38,305 nt of DNA from an uncultured Oscillospiraceae bacterium (GTDB lineage Bacteria > Bacillota > Clostridia > Oscillospirales > Oscillospiraceae): NCBI GenBank assembly GCA_910577525.1, contig CAJTLI010000024.1, forward strand, positions 1-38,305. Reading direction: 5' to 3'. Positions 29,730 through 37,976 of this stretch are shown one piece after another. Position numbers and translations under genes: made by a program. How positions within the stretch are numbered: the stretch's first letter is position 1; the number at the start of each line of letters is the position of its first letter. The notes under the pieces are model-generated. The model worked only from the letters and a program-made list of their open reading frames with translations, made no database searches and had not been told where the DNA came from.

Positions 29730-31142
29730 ATGATGAAAAACAGCGAAAAGAGCATGGAAAAGATCGTCAACCTGTGCAAGGCCCGGGGCATCATCTTCGC
29801 CGGGTCCGAAATCTACGGCGGCCTTGCCAACAGCTGGGACTACGGCCCCCTGGGGGTGGAGCTGAAAAACAACGTGAAGCGGGCCTGGTGGAAAAAGTTT
29901 GTCCAGGAGAATCCCTATAATGTGGGGCTGGATGCCGCCATTCTCATGAACCCCCAGACCTGGATTACCACCGGCCACGTGGCGGGATTCTCCGACCCCC
30001 TGCTGGACTGCAAGGCCTGCAAGGCCCGCCACCGGGCCGACAAGCTCATTGGGGACGTGCACCCCGAGGTGAACGTGGACGCCATGAGCTTCGACGAGAT
30101 GGACGCCTTCATCGCCGCCCACGAGGACGTGACGTGCCCCGTCTGCGGCAAGCACGACTTCACCCCCATCCGCAAGTTCAACCTCATGTTCAAAACCGCC
30201 ATCGGCGTCACCGAGGACTCCTCCTCCACCTGCTACCTGCGGCCCGAGACCGCCCAGGGCATTTTCGTCAACTTCGCCAACATCCAGCGCACCACCCGCC
30301 GCAAGCTGCCCTTCGGCGTGTGCCAGGTGGGCAAGGCCTTCCGCAACGAGATCACCCCGGGCAACTTCATCTTCCGCACCCGGGAGTTCGAGCAGATGGA
30401 GTGCGAGTTCTTCTGCCAGCCGGGGACCGACCTGGAGTGGTTCTCCTACTGGAAGGAGTTCTGCAAGAGCTGGCTGCTGAACCTGGGCATCAAGGAGGAG
30501 AACCTCCGCTTCCGGGACCACGAGCCCGCGGAGCTGGCCTTCTACTCCCGGGGCACCGCCGACATTGAGTACGCCTTCCCCTTCACCGACTGGGGGGAGC
30601 TGTGGGGCATCGCCGACCGCACCGACTACGACCTGGGCCGCCACCAGGAGGCCAGCGGCAAGGACCTGACCTACTTCGATCAGGAGAAAAACGAGCACTA
30701 CGTCCCCTACGTCATCGAGCCCTCCCTGGGCTGCGACCGGGCGCTGCTGGCCTTCCTGTGCGAGGCCTATGACGAGGAGGTGGTGGACGCGGAGAAGAAC
30801 GACGTGCGCACCGTCCTGCGCCTCCATCCCGCCCTGGCCCCCTTCAAGTGCGCGGTGCTCCCCCTGTCCAAGAAGCTGTCCGGCAAGGCCCGGGAGGTTC
30901 AGGCCGGGCTGTCCAAATACTTCATGGTGGACTTCGACGACGCGGGCTCCATCGGCAAGCGCTACCGCCGTCAGGACGAGATCGGCACCCCCTACTGCGT
31001 CACCGTGGACTTCGCCACCGTGGGGGACGGCGAGAACGAGGCCGACCACGCCGTCACCATCCGGGACCGGGACACCATGGACCAGGTCCGGGTGCCCATC
31101 AGCGGACTGAAGGCGTGGCTGGAGGAGAAGCTGGCTTATTAA
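29730..31142 (+). CDS. glyS: glycyl-tRNA synthetase, alpha2 type
   Basis: The 470-residue class II synthetase charges tRNA-Gly. It shows AGSEIYGGLANSWDYGPLG, two CxxC zinc-type pairs (CKACKARH and CPVCGKHD), motif 2 FRNEITPGNFIFRTREFEQ, the glycine-pocket region CYLRPETAQGIFVNF, and motif 3 in SLGCDRALLAF, followed by the anticodon-binding domain. This is the dimeric form shared by Gram-positives and eukaryotes, not the alpha/beta enzyme. AAAAGGAG lies before ATG 29730; ATG 29733 is equally possible. The open frame running further upstream through the T-box is not coding. Confidence 0.95.
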   Translation: MMKNSEKSMEKIVNLCKARGIIFAGSEIYGGLANSWDYGPLGVELKNNVKRAWWKKFVQENPYNVGLDAAILMNPQTWITTGHVAGFSDPLLDCKACKARHRADKLIGDVHPEVNVDAMSFDEMDAFIAAHEDVTCPVCGKHDFTPIRKFNLMFKTAIGVTEDSSSTCYLRPETAQGIFVNFANIQRTTRRKLPFGVCQVGKAFRNEITPGNFIFRTREFEQMECEFFCQPGTDLEWFSYWKEFCKSWLLNLGIKEENLRFRDHEPAELAFYSRGTADIEYAFPFTDWGELWGIADRTDYDLGRHQEASGKDLTYFDQEKNEHYVPYVIEPSLGCDRALLAFLCEAYDEEVVDAEKNDVRTVLRLHPALAPFKCAVLPLSKKLSGKAREVQAGLSKYFMVDFDDAGSIGKRYRRQDEIGTPYCVTVDFATVGDGENEADHAVTIRDRDTMDQVRVPISGLKAWLEEKLAY

Positions 31143-31178
31143 AAATTCGTAAAATTTATAAAAAACCGGCCGTCCCTG

Positions 31179-31207
31179 GTGCAATCCGGGGGCGGCTGTG
31201 CTATACT
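31179..31207 (+). promoter_or_regulatory. possible promoter of the surface cluster
   Basis: GTGCAA, 17 bases and TATACT at 31202 lie just before the repeat that precedes the LTA-synthase-like gene. The -35 is poor. Confidence 0.4.
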
Positions 31208-31228
31208 TGTGGCGAAATACATTTCCTG

Positions 31229-31390
31229 AGGAACCTCTGAAATAAATCGCCTGCGGCGCTTCACGGATCCTTTGCGCCAGAATTTTGTTGCAATTTCTTG
31301 AAATAAACACAATTATTCCTGCGAAATTGCGCCGCATTCTGCCGCAAAACCTCCTGCGAATTGCTCCTGGCAATTTAATCAGACGTTCCC
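31229..31390 (-). repeat. MITE-like repeat, copy 1
   Basis: The ends GGAACCTCTGAAATAAAT and ATTTAATCAGACGTTCC are imperfect inverted copies, and GCAATTTC/GAAATTGC pair inside. Read on the minus strand, 31248-31278 matches 26 of 31 bases of 37901-37931 in the second copy. No protein is encoded. It ends about ten bases before the ribosome site of the LTA-synthase-like gene, so it is probably transcribed in that gene's leader. Confidence 0.7.
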
Positions 31391-31409
31391 TGATGATAGG
31401 TGACGGCAA

Positions 31410-33272
31410 ATGAAGCGCTTCTTTTCCTTCTTCCTGTTCCAAACGCGTCCCCCGGAGGGGCTGTCCCGGGGGCGGCGTACCGCGTTCTGGCTGTGGAACG
31501 CCCTGCTCCTGACAGGCGGGGCCCTGGGGCTGGGCCTGCTGTCGCTGATCCTTGCCCCCTCCCAGTTCGGCTGGAGGCTGTTCTGGGATTACCTGGCCCG
31601 CCCCGGTCTGATGGTCCTCAACCTGCTGCCCCCGGTGGTGCTGGCCGCCCTGTTCTATGGCGCGACGGGCCGGGCTTGGCTGGCCTACGGGCTCACCGCC
31701 CTGCCGGTGCTGGGGCTGGCCTTCGGCAACTTCTATAAGCTGGCCTTCCGGGACGACCCCGTCGTCGCCGCCGACCTGCTCCTGCTGGGGGAGGCGGGCA
31801 ACATGGCGGACAAGTACCAGCTTTACCTGACGGGCAAGCTGGCGGCGATCCTGGTATGCGCCGCCCTGGGGGCGCTGGTTCTGGCCCTGCTGGCCAGGGG
31901 CCGCCCGGGGGGGCGCGTCAGAGCCCTCACCGCCGCCGCGGCCCTGTCCTGCGCCATAGCCCTGGTCCCCGTCTACGGCAGCGACAGCGTCTATCTGGCC
32001 AACGCCAACGAGGAGCACATCAACCGGTGGTCCCCCACCCAGCAGTATGTGTCCCGGGGCGGGCTCTACCCCTTCCTCTACAGCGTCAAGTCCGCCGTCC
32101 CCAGCCCGCCGGAGGGCTATGACCAGCGGGAGGCGGAGGAGCTGCTGGCCCAGTATCAGGACGGGACCATCCCCGAGGACAAAAAGGTGAACATCGTGGG
32201 GGTTATGCTGGAGGCCTTCGCCGATTTCTCCCAGTTTGAGGAGATTCAGTTCACCCAGGACGTGTACGCCGGCTACCACGCCCTGGAGGCGGAGAGCTAT
32301 TCCGGAACCCTGCTCACCAACATCTTCGCCGGGGGCACCGTCAACACCGAGCGGGCCTTCCTCACCGGCGTGGGGGACAGCGGCTACGACTACCGGAGCG
32401 GAACCTCCTCCTATGTGTGGTATCTGAAGAGCCAGGGCTACCGGGCCACCGGCGACCACCCCTGCTACGGCTGGTTCTATAACCGGCAGAACGTGAACGC
32501 CTATCTGGGCTTCGACTCCTACCGCTTCAGCGAGGACTTCTACTCCGCCCTGTCCGGCGACGCCACCGCCCCCGACCGCATCTTTTTCCCGGAGCTCACC
32601 AAGTCGGTGCTGGAGCAGCTGGAGCGGGACGATGGGCCGCTGTTCTCCTTCTCCGTGTCCTATCAGGGCCACGGGCCCTACGGGGACTCCGTATACTGGT
32701 GGGGGGAGGCGGAGGACTACTTCTCCAATGAAAGCCTGGACGATGCCTCCCGGTACATCCTGGCCAACTACCTGGGCACGGTGCTGGACACCCAGAAGTA
32801 CCTGACGGAGATGGTGGACGCCTTCCGCGGCCTGGACGAGCCCATTGTGCTGGTGGTCTTCGGCGACCACAAGCCCTGGCTGGGCAACGGCAACAGCGTG
32901 TATGACGCCCTGGGCGTGGACCTGAGCCAGGAGACCGATGAGAGCTTTTACAGCTATTGGTCCACCCGCTACCTCATCTGGGCCAACGGCGCGGCCAAGG
33001 AGGTCCTGGGCAAGGACCTGGTGGGCGAGGGGCCGGACATCTCCCCCTGCTTCCTGATGAACGTGCTGTTTGAGCAGCTGGGCTGGACGGGGGACGCCTA
33101 TATGCAGGCGGCGGACCAGTGCCGCCGTGAGCTGCCGGTGGTCCACAGCTATGGCGCGTACCTGACCGCCGGCGGGGAGCTGACCCGGGAGCTCACGGAG
33201 GAGCAGCAGCGGCTGGCCCGGCAGTTCTCCTGCCTGGGCTATTACAGGGGGCGGCATTTCAGCCCCTCCTGA
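31410..33272 (+). CDS. LTA-synthase-family sulfatase-fold protein
   Basis: The 620-residue protein has about five N-terminal membrane helices (LLTGGALGLGLLSLILAP, GKLAAILVCAALGALVLAL). A large extracellular alkaline-phosphatase-like domain follows. It has VNIVGVMLEAFADFS with the metal-binding Glu, GGTVNTERAFLTG with the likely Thr nucleophile near residue 310, YQGHGPYGD, and VVFGDHKPWLG with metal-binding Asp and His. LtaS-type enzymes transfer glycerol phosphate from phosphatidylglycerol to lipoteichoic acid or other wall glycans. Length is typical. AGGTGA precedes ATG 31410, directly after the repeat. A terminator follows, so it is a single-gene unit beside a surface-modification cluster. 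Confidence 0.88.
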   Translation: MKRFFSFFLFQTRPPEGLSRGRRTAFWLWNALLLTGGALGLGLLSLILAPSQFGWRLFWDYLARPGLMVLNLLPPVVLAALFYGATGRAWLAYGLTALPVLGLAFGNFYKLAFRDDPVVAADLLLLGEAGNMADKYQLYLTGKLAAILVCAALGALVLALLARGRPGGRVRALTAAAALSCAIALVPVYGSDSVYLANANEEHINRWSPTQQYVSRGGLYPFLYSVKSAVPSPPEGYDQREAEELLAQYQDGTIPEDKKVNIVGVMLEAFADFSQFEEIQFTQDVYAGYHALEAESYSGTLLTNIFAGGTVNTERAFLTGVGDSGYDYRSGTSSYVWYLKSQGYRATGDHPCYGWFYNRQNVNAYLGFDSYRFSEDFYSALSGDATAPDRIFFPELTKSVLEQLERDDGPLFSFSVSYQGHGPYGDSVYWWGEAEDYFSNESLDDASRYILANYLGTVLDTQKYLTEMVDAFRGLDEPIVLVVFGDHKPWLGNGNSVYDALGVDLSQETDESFYSYWSTRYLIWANGAAKEVLGKDLVGEGPDISPCFLMNVLFEQLGWTGDAYMQAADQCRRELPVVHSYGAYLTAGGELTRELTEEQQRLARQFSCLGYYRGRHFSPS

Positions 33273-33332
33273 CCCCGCAGGCGCGACGGAGAGGGGCCGC
33301 GCCCTCCTCCTTGTGATCCGGCCTATTTCACA

Positions 33333-33367
33333 GGCAGGACCGGGCCGCCGCCCGGTCCTGCCCTTTT
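33333..33367 (+). terminator. terminator of the LTA-synthase-like gene
   Basis: GGCAGGACCGGGC and GCCCGGTCCTGCC form a perfect 13-bp stem followed by CTTTTC. Confidence 0.85.
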
Positions 33368-33402
33368 CTGACGTAATTCCCGCCGGTATCCCATAAAATC
33401 TG

Positions 33403-33431
33403 TTGATATGCCGGAAAATGTATGTTATAAT
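33403..33431 (+). promoter_or_regulatory. promoter of the SLH-transglutaminase/MBOAT operon
   Basis: TTGATA at 33403, 17 bases and TATAAT at 33426 lie about 80 bases before the SLH-transglutaminase gene. Confidence 0.8.
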
Positions 33432-33509
33432 GGTTCTAATTGCTTGTACCGCCTGCTTTGACGGGAGCGGCCGGACCGGCCCCGTCCAATAGAGAGAGAG
33501 GGACACGCC

Positions 33510-34955
33510 ATGAGAAAACGATGGCTGGAGAGAGCGTCCGCCTGGGCGCTGGCGGCGGCGCTGCTGCTGGCGCTGCCCGCTCAGGCGTCCGGTTGGGAAA
33601 CCGGCGCCGTCCGCACCCCGGACCAGACGGCGCTGGGGGCGCGCACCGCCCCCGTGATGCTGATCCCCCAGGACGGGGGGGCCCACGGCGGCTATATGAA
33701 CGGCAACGAAAAGGGGGAGTTCCAGCCGGAGCGGCCCGTGACCCGGGGGGAGCTGGCCCAGATGCTCAGCGCGGTGGTGGCCGACCAGCCCGGCGCGGCG
33801 CCGTCCTTTTCCGACGTGGCCTGGGACGCCTGGTACGCCCCGGCGGTGGGCCGGGTGGCCGGTCTGGGGCTCATGACAGGGTCCGGCGGCGCCTTCCGCC
33901 CCAGCGCCGCCGCCACCCGGGCGGAGTTCGCCGCGGCCCTGGCGCTGCTGCTGCCCTACGACGCCATGGGCAGCCGCGCCTTCCCCGACGTGGACCCGGG
34001 CCACTGGGCCTATGAGGCCATCTGCCGCACCGGGGCCCAGGGCCTGCTGACCGGGGACGACAGGGGGAATTTCCGCCCCGACGACGTGCTGCTCCGGTGC
34101 GAGGCGGCGGTGGTGTTCAACCGCCTGCTGGGCCGGCAGGCGGACCGCTGGACCATCATCCACATGAGCGGCCTGTGCCGGTTCGGCGACGTGCCCGGCA
34201 GCCACTGGGCCTACGCGGACATCGTGGAGGCCACGGTGCCCCATCGCTGGACCTACAATCCGGACGGCTCGGAGGGCTGGGTGTCGGTGGACATGGGGAC
34301 GGTCCCCGTCTACGATCCCCTGCCTCCGCTCCAGGACTCCCCGGACCCCTGGGAGCCTTCGGCCCCCTCGAACCCCGCCGCCGGCCTGGACGACGGCCCC
34401 CACCGCATAGACGGCCGCCTGTACTGGGTGCGCGGCGGGCAGTTTGTGAGGGATGAGAAGATCAACGCCCTCTATTTTGATGAGAACGGATGCTATACCA
34501 CCGGGAACGCGGACCTGGACCAGCGGCTCAACGCCATCGTGGAGGAGCGCACCGACAGCTCCATGACCCAGGACCAGAAGCTCCGGGCGCTGTTCGACTA
34601 CACCGTAGCCAACTACAGATACCTCTCCCGCCCCCTGGTGCGCAAGGGCGCTGTGGACTGGGAGCCGGGCTACGCCCTCTGGTTCCTGCAAAACGGAAAG
34701 GGCAACTGCTTCAGCTTCGCCGCCGCCTACTGCCTGCTGTGCCGGGAGCTGGGCCTGCCCGCCTATACGGTGGTGGGCGCCTCCGGCAGTGCCGACTCGC
34801 CCCACGGCTGGGTGGAGATCGCCATGGACGGCGCCGTCTACATGTTTGACCCGGAGCTTCAGTGGTATTACAACAACAGGACCACCAAAAAGGTGAACCT
34901 GTTCAAAATGCAGCCCTCCAAGGTGCCCTCCGGCGTGTACCGCTATATCTGGTAG
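33510..34955 (+). CDS. secreted SLH-domain protein with transglutaminase-like domain
   Basis: The 481-residue protein has a signal peptide (WALAAALLLALPAQASG). About three SLH-type modules lie between residues 60 and 255 (FQPERPVTRGELAQML, FRPSAAATRAEFAAAL, FRPDDVLLRCEAAVVF). A Pro-rich linker follows, then a transglutaminase-like domain from about 330. The catalytic triad is visible: Cys in GKGNCFSFAAAYCLL, His in SPHGWVEIAMDG and Asp in VYMFDPEL. The SLH part should bind pyruvylated or similar wall polymer. The papain-fold part could cross-link or cleave peptides at the surface. GAGAGGGA precedes ATG 33510. The MBOAT gene follows after 54 bases, so they probably share a message. Confidence 0.88.
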   Translation: MRKRWLERASAWALAAALLLALPAQASGWETGAVRTPDQTALGARTAPVMLIPQDGGAHGGYMNGNEKGEFQPERPVTRGELAQMLSAVVADQPGAAPSFSDVAWDAWYAPAVGRVAGLGLMTGSGGAFRPSAAATRAEFAAALALLLPYDAMGSRAFPDVDPGHWAYEAICRTGAQGLLTGDDRGNFRPDDVLLRCEAAVVFNRLLGRQADRWTIIHMSGLCRFGDVPGSHWAYADIVEATVPHRWTYNPDGSEGWVSVDMGTVPVYDPLPPLQDSPDPWEPSAPSNPAAGLDDGPHRIDGRLYWVRGGQFVRDEKINALYFDENGCYTTGNADLDQRLNAIVEERTDSSMTQDQKLRALFDYTVANYRYLSRPLVRKGAVDWEPGYALWFLQNGKGNCFSFAAAYCLLCRELGLPAYTVVGASGSADSPHGWVEIAMDGAVYMFDPELQWYYNNRTTKKVNLFKMQPSKVPSGVYRYIW

Positions 34956-35009
34956 CCGTCCCCTCCCGGGGAGGAGTCCCCGAATTCGAGCAAATAGGGC
35001 GTGTGTTTC

Positions 35010-36419
35010 ATGGTATTCGGTTCACCCATCTTTTTGTTCTGGTTCCTGCCCATTGCCTACATCGTCTACCGCCTCCTGCCGGGGATGGGGTCCCGGAATC
35101 TGTGGCTGGCCCTGGCCAGCCTGGTGTTCTACTCCTTCGGCCAGCCGGTGTACCTGCCCCTGCTGCTGCTGAGCGTGGTCCTCAACTATCTCTTCGGGCG
35201 GCTGATGATGGCCCCCGCCGGGCGGGGGAAGCGCTGGCCCGCCGCCTGCGCCGTGGCGGCCAATCTGCTCCTGCTGGGGGCGTTCAAATACCTGGACTTC
35301 TTCGCCGCCACCCTGAACGCCGCCTTCGGCCTGTCCATCCCCCTGCCGGGGCTGACCCTGCCCATCGGCATCTCCTTTTTCACCTTCCAGGGGCTGAGCT
35401 ACGCCCTGGACGTGCACCGGGACCCGGACTCGGGCTCCAAAAGCCTGGGCAGGCTGCTGCTGTACATCTCCTTTTTTCCCCAGCTCATCGCGGGGCCCAT
35501 CATCAAGTACCACGACGTGTCCCGGCAGATCGACAGCCGGACCCTGACGCCGGAGCTGACCCTGACGGGGCTGCGGCGGTTCATCGCGGGCTTTGCCAAA
35601 AAGCTGCTGCTGGCCAACACCGCCGGGCGGGTGGCGGACGCGGTGTTCGCCATGACGGCGGGGGAGCTGGACCTGCGGCTGGCCTGGCTGGGGGCGGTGT
35701 GTTACACCCTGCAAATCTACTTCGATTTCTCCGGCTACAGCGACATGGCCATCGGCCTGGGCCGGATGTTCGGCTTCACCTTCCAGGAGAATTTCAACCT
35801 GCCCTATGTCTCCAAATCGATCAAGGAGTTCTGGCGGCGGTGGCATATCTCCCTGTCCTCCTGGTTCCGGGACTACCTGTACATCCCCCTGGGGGGCAAC
35901 CGGAAGGGCAAAGTCCGGACCATGTGGAACAAATTCGTGGTGTTTTTTTCCACCGGCCTGTGGCACGGGGCCAACTGGACCTTTGTGCTGTGGGGGCTGT
36001 GGCACGGGCTCTTCGCCACCCTGGAGGACGCCAATGTGATTCCGAAGCGTTTTCGGGAGTCTGTTTTCTCCCATGTGTATACCATGCTGGTGGTGATTTT
36101 GGGCTTCACCCTGTTCCGGGCGGACAGCCTGGCCCAGGCGGGGGTCATGTTCTCCCAGATGTTTGCCGGGACCGGCTTCACCTGGGCCCATGACCTGGCC
36201 CTCATCGCCCTGCTGGACCGGCGGACGGTGTTCTATCTCCTGGCGGCGGCGCTGCTGGCCTTCGGCCTCCCCCAGCGGCTGGCGGAGCACCTGTCCAGGC
36301 CCCTGCCGGAGGGGGCGCGGCAGGGGATGTCGGCGGCGGCCTATGCCGCGCTGTTCGCCCTGTGCGTACTCAACCTGTCCAGCACCTCCTTCAACCCCTT
36401 CATCTACTTCCAATTTTAA
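35010..36419 (+). CDS. MBOAT-family O-acyltransferase (AlgI/DltB/PatA-like)
   Basis: The 469-residue protein has about eleven membrane helices. Conserved MBOAT stretches include LPIGISFFTFQGLSYALDV, YISFFPQLIAGPI, YFDFSGYSDMAIGLGRMFG, EFWRRWHISLSSWFRDYLY and, with the catalytic His, TGLWHGANWTFVLWGLWHG. Such proteins pass acetyl groups (or D-Ala in DltB) across the membrane to polymers. The next gene encodes an AlgX/AlgJ-like partner, so polymer O-acetylation is likelier than D-alanylation; no dltA or dltC is present. ATG 35010 is used although the ribosome site (AGGG) is weak. The following gene starts 11 bases after its stop. Confidence 0.9.
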   Translation: MVFGSPIFLFWFLPIAYIVYRLLPGMGSRNLWLALASLVFYSFGQPVYLPLLLLSVVLNYLFGRLMMAPAGRGKRWPAACAVAANLLLLGAFKYLDFFAATLNAAFGLSIPLPGLTLPIGISFFTFQGLSYALDVHRDPDSGSKSLGRLLLYISFFPQLIAGPIIKYHDVSRQIDSRTLTPELTLTGLRRFIAGFAKKLLLANTAGRVADAVFAMTAGELDLRLAWLGAVCYTLQIYFDFSGYSDMAIGLGRMFGFTFQENFNLPYVSKSIKEFWRRWHISLSSWFRDYLYIPLGGNRKGKVRTMWNKFVVFFSTGLWHGANWTFVLWGLWHGLFATLEDANVIPKRFRESVFSHVYTMLVVILGFTLFRADSLAQAGVMFSQMFAGTGFTWAHDLALIALLDRRTVFYLLAAALLAFGLPQRLAEHLSRPLPEGARQGMSAAAYAALFALCVLNLSSTSFNPFIYFQF

Positions 36420-36430
36420 GAGGCGACCCT

Positions 36431-37834
36431 ATGAAGCTGGAGACAAAGGCCAATTTGGCCATGGGGGCCTTCCTGCTGGCCTGCCTGATCCCCTCGGTGG
36501 GGATGTTCCTCCTGCCGGAGGACCCGCCCGCCGCCAACCAGACCCTGGCCCAGCCCCCCTCCCTTACCGCCCGGGAGGGCGGGCTGAACTGGAACGCCCT
36601 GGACGAGGTGACGGACTATGTGGCCGACCACTTTGCCCTGCGCCAGCGGCTCATCACCGCCAACTCGGCGCTGGAGGCGGCGGTACTCCACACCTCCGCC
36701 CAGGACAGCGTGGTGCTGGGCAAAGAGGGCTGGCTGTTCTACGCCGAGACGGTGGACGATTACTTACATACCGATCCCCTGACGGACCGGGAGCTGTCCG
36801 GCGCGGCCCGGACCCTGGCGCTGGCCTCGGAGTACGCCCAGGGCCAGGGGGCCCGGCTGGTGTTCACCGTGGCCCCCAACAAGGCGTCGCTTTACAGCTG
36901 GTATCTGCCCTATGTGGGCCGGCCCATGCCGGTGGCCAACGATATCGACCGGCTGGTTCCCCTGCTGGAGGCGCAGGGGGTGGCCTACGCGGACCTGTTC
37001 GCCCCCTTCCGGGAACAGTACCAGGAGGAGGAGCGGGTGCTCTACCACGCCACGGATTCCCACTGGACAAACCGGGGGGCGGCTCTGGCCCACGATACTC
37101 TGATAGAGGCCCTGGGGCTGGAGGGCCGGACGGCGTGGTTCACCCAGCCGGGGCGGGATGTCCCCACCCACCGGGGCGACCTGTATGAGATGCTCTACCC
37201 CACGGGCGGGTCGCTGTCGCCGGACACGGAATTCGACCAGCCCTTCACCTTTGCCTATACCCGGCCTGTCCGTGGACCGGAGGACCTTCGCATCCAGACG
37301 GAAAACCCGGAGAAAACCGGCAGTCTGCTGATGTTCCGGGACTCCTTCGGCAACACCCTGTATCCCTTCCTGGCGGAGGACTACGGACAGGCCCTGTTCA
37401 GCCGGTCCATGCCCTGGCAGCTGACGCTGCTGGAGGAGACCGGGGCGGATACGGTGATCGTGGAGCTGGTGGAGCGCAACCTGGACTATCTGGTCCGGTG
37501 GGCCCCCATTTTCCCCGCCCCCCAGCGGGGGCTGACGGGGGAGCCCCCCGCCGGAGAGGCCGCCGCCCGGGCCGCCGCTCAGGAGGACGGAAAGCTGGCG
37601 GGCTTCCTCCGGCTGGAGGGCGCGGTTTCCGGCCCTGTGGACGTGGATTCCCCCATCTATGTCCAGCTGGGCGAGACCCTCTACGAGGCCAGCCCAGCAG
37701 GGGAGTGCGAAGAGGGGGAGCACCCCTTTACCCTCTACGTGTCCGCTGGTTCGGCGCTGGACGACATTCGCGTGCTCTATCTGCTGGACGGCCAGGTGCT
37801 CCAGGCGGGGCGGACAGAGCTCAGCCAAGCCTGA
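36431..37834 (+). CDS. AlgX/AlgJ-like SGNH (DHHW-type) acetylation partner
   Basis: The 467-residue protein has one N-terminal membrane anchor (ANLAMGAFLLACLIPSVGMF). An extracellular SGNH-type domain shows GKEGWLFYAETVDDYL, LVFTVAPNKASLY, the ATDSHWTNRGA motif near residue 218 with Asp and His, and the Ser-containing MFRDSFGN near 300. These are characteristic of AlgJ/AlgX/PatB-like proteins, which complete acetyl transfer to polysaccharide outside the membrane together with an MBOAT. AAGAGG precedes ATG 36431. The last 100 residues form an extra beta-rich section (VDSPIYVQLGETLYEA) of unknown role. It ends just before the second copy of the repeat. Confidence 0.85.
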   Translation: MKLETKANLAMGAFLLACLIPSVGMFLLPEDPPAANQTLAQPPSLTAREGGLNWNALDEVTDYVADHFALRQRLITANSALEAAVLHTSAQDSVVLGKEGWLFYAETVDDYLHTDPLTDRELSGAARTLALASEYAQGQGARLVFTVAPNKASLYSWYLPYVGRPMPVANDIDRLVPLLEAQGVAYADLFAPFREQYQEEERVLYHATDSHWTNRGAALAHDTLIEALGLEGRTAWFTQPGRDVPTHRGDLYEMLYPTGGSLSPDTEFDQPFTFAYTRPVRGPEDLRIQTENPEKTGSLLMFRDSFGNTLYPFLAEDYGQALFSRSMPWQLTLLEETGADTVIVELVERNLDYLVRWAPIFPAPQRGLTGEPPAGEAAARAAAQEDGKLAGFLRLEGAVSGPVDVDSPIYVQLGETLYEASPAGECEEGEHPFTLYVSAGSALDDIRVLYLLDGQVLQAGRTELSQA

Positions 37835-37838
37835 TAAA

Positions 37839-37949
37839 GGAAGGACTGATTCAACCGGCAAGAGCGATTCGCGAGAGATTTTTTGCCGCAGCGAGGCTGT
37901 GGCGAAAAAGATCCCCGAAGCGCCGCGGGCGCATGGAATCAGCGCTTCC
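37839..37949 (+). repeat. MITE-like repeat, copy 2
   Basis: The ends GGAAGGACTGATTC (37839-37852) and GAATCAGCGCTTCC (37936-37949) are inverted copies with two mismatches. The interior matches copy 1 read on the other strand, best at 37901-37931 (26 of 31 bases), and also shares ATTCGC and TTTTGC words. It is about 50 bp shorter than copy 1. It lies between the SGNH gene stop and the lipoprotein ribosome site. Confidence 0.7.
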
Positions 37950-37976
37950 TAAACGCTGGAAAGAAGGAATACCGCT

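Noticed and set aside
29673..34805. A 1710-codon open frame on the minus strand across glyS, the LTA-synthase-like gene and the SLH-transglutaminase gene
   Set aside because: It lies antisense to clearly conserved genes and has the Gly/Gln/His/Val-rich composition of a GC-rich shadow frame.
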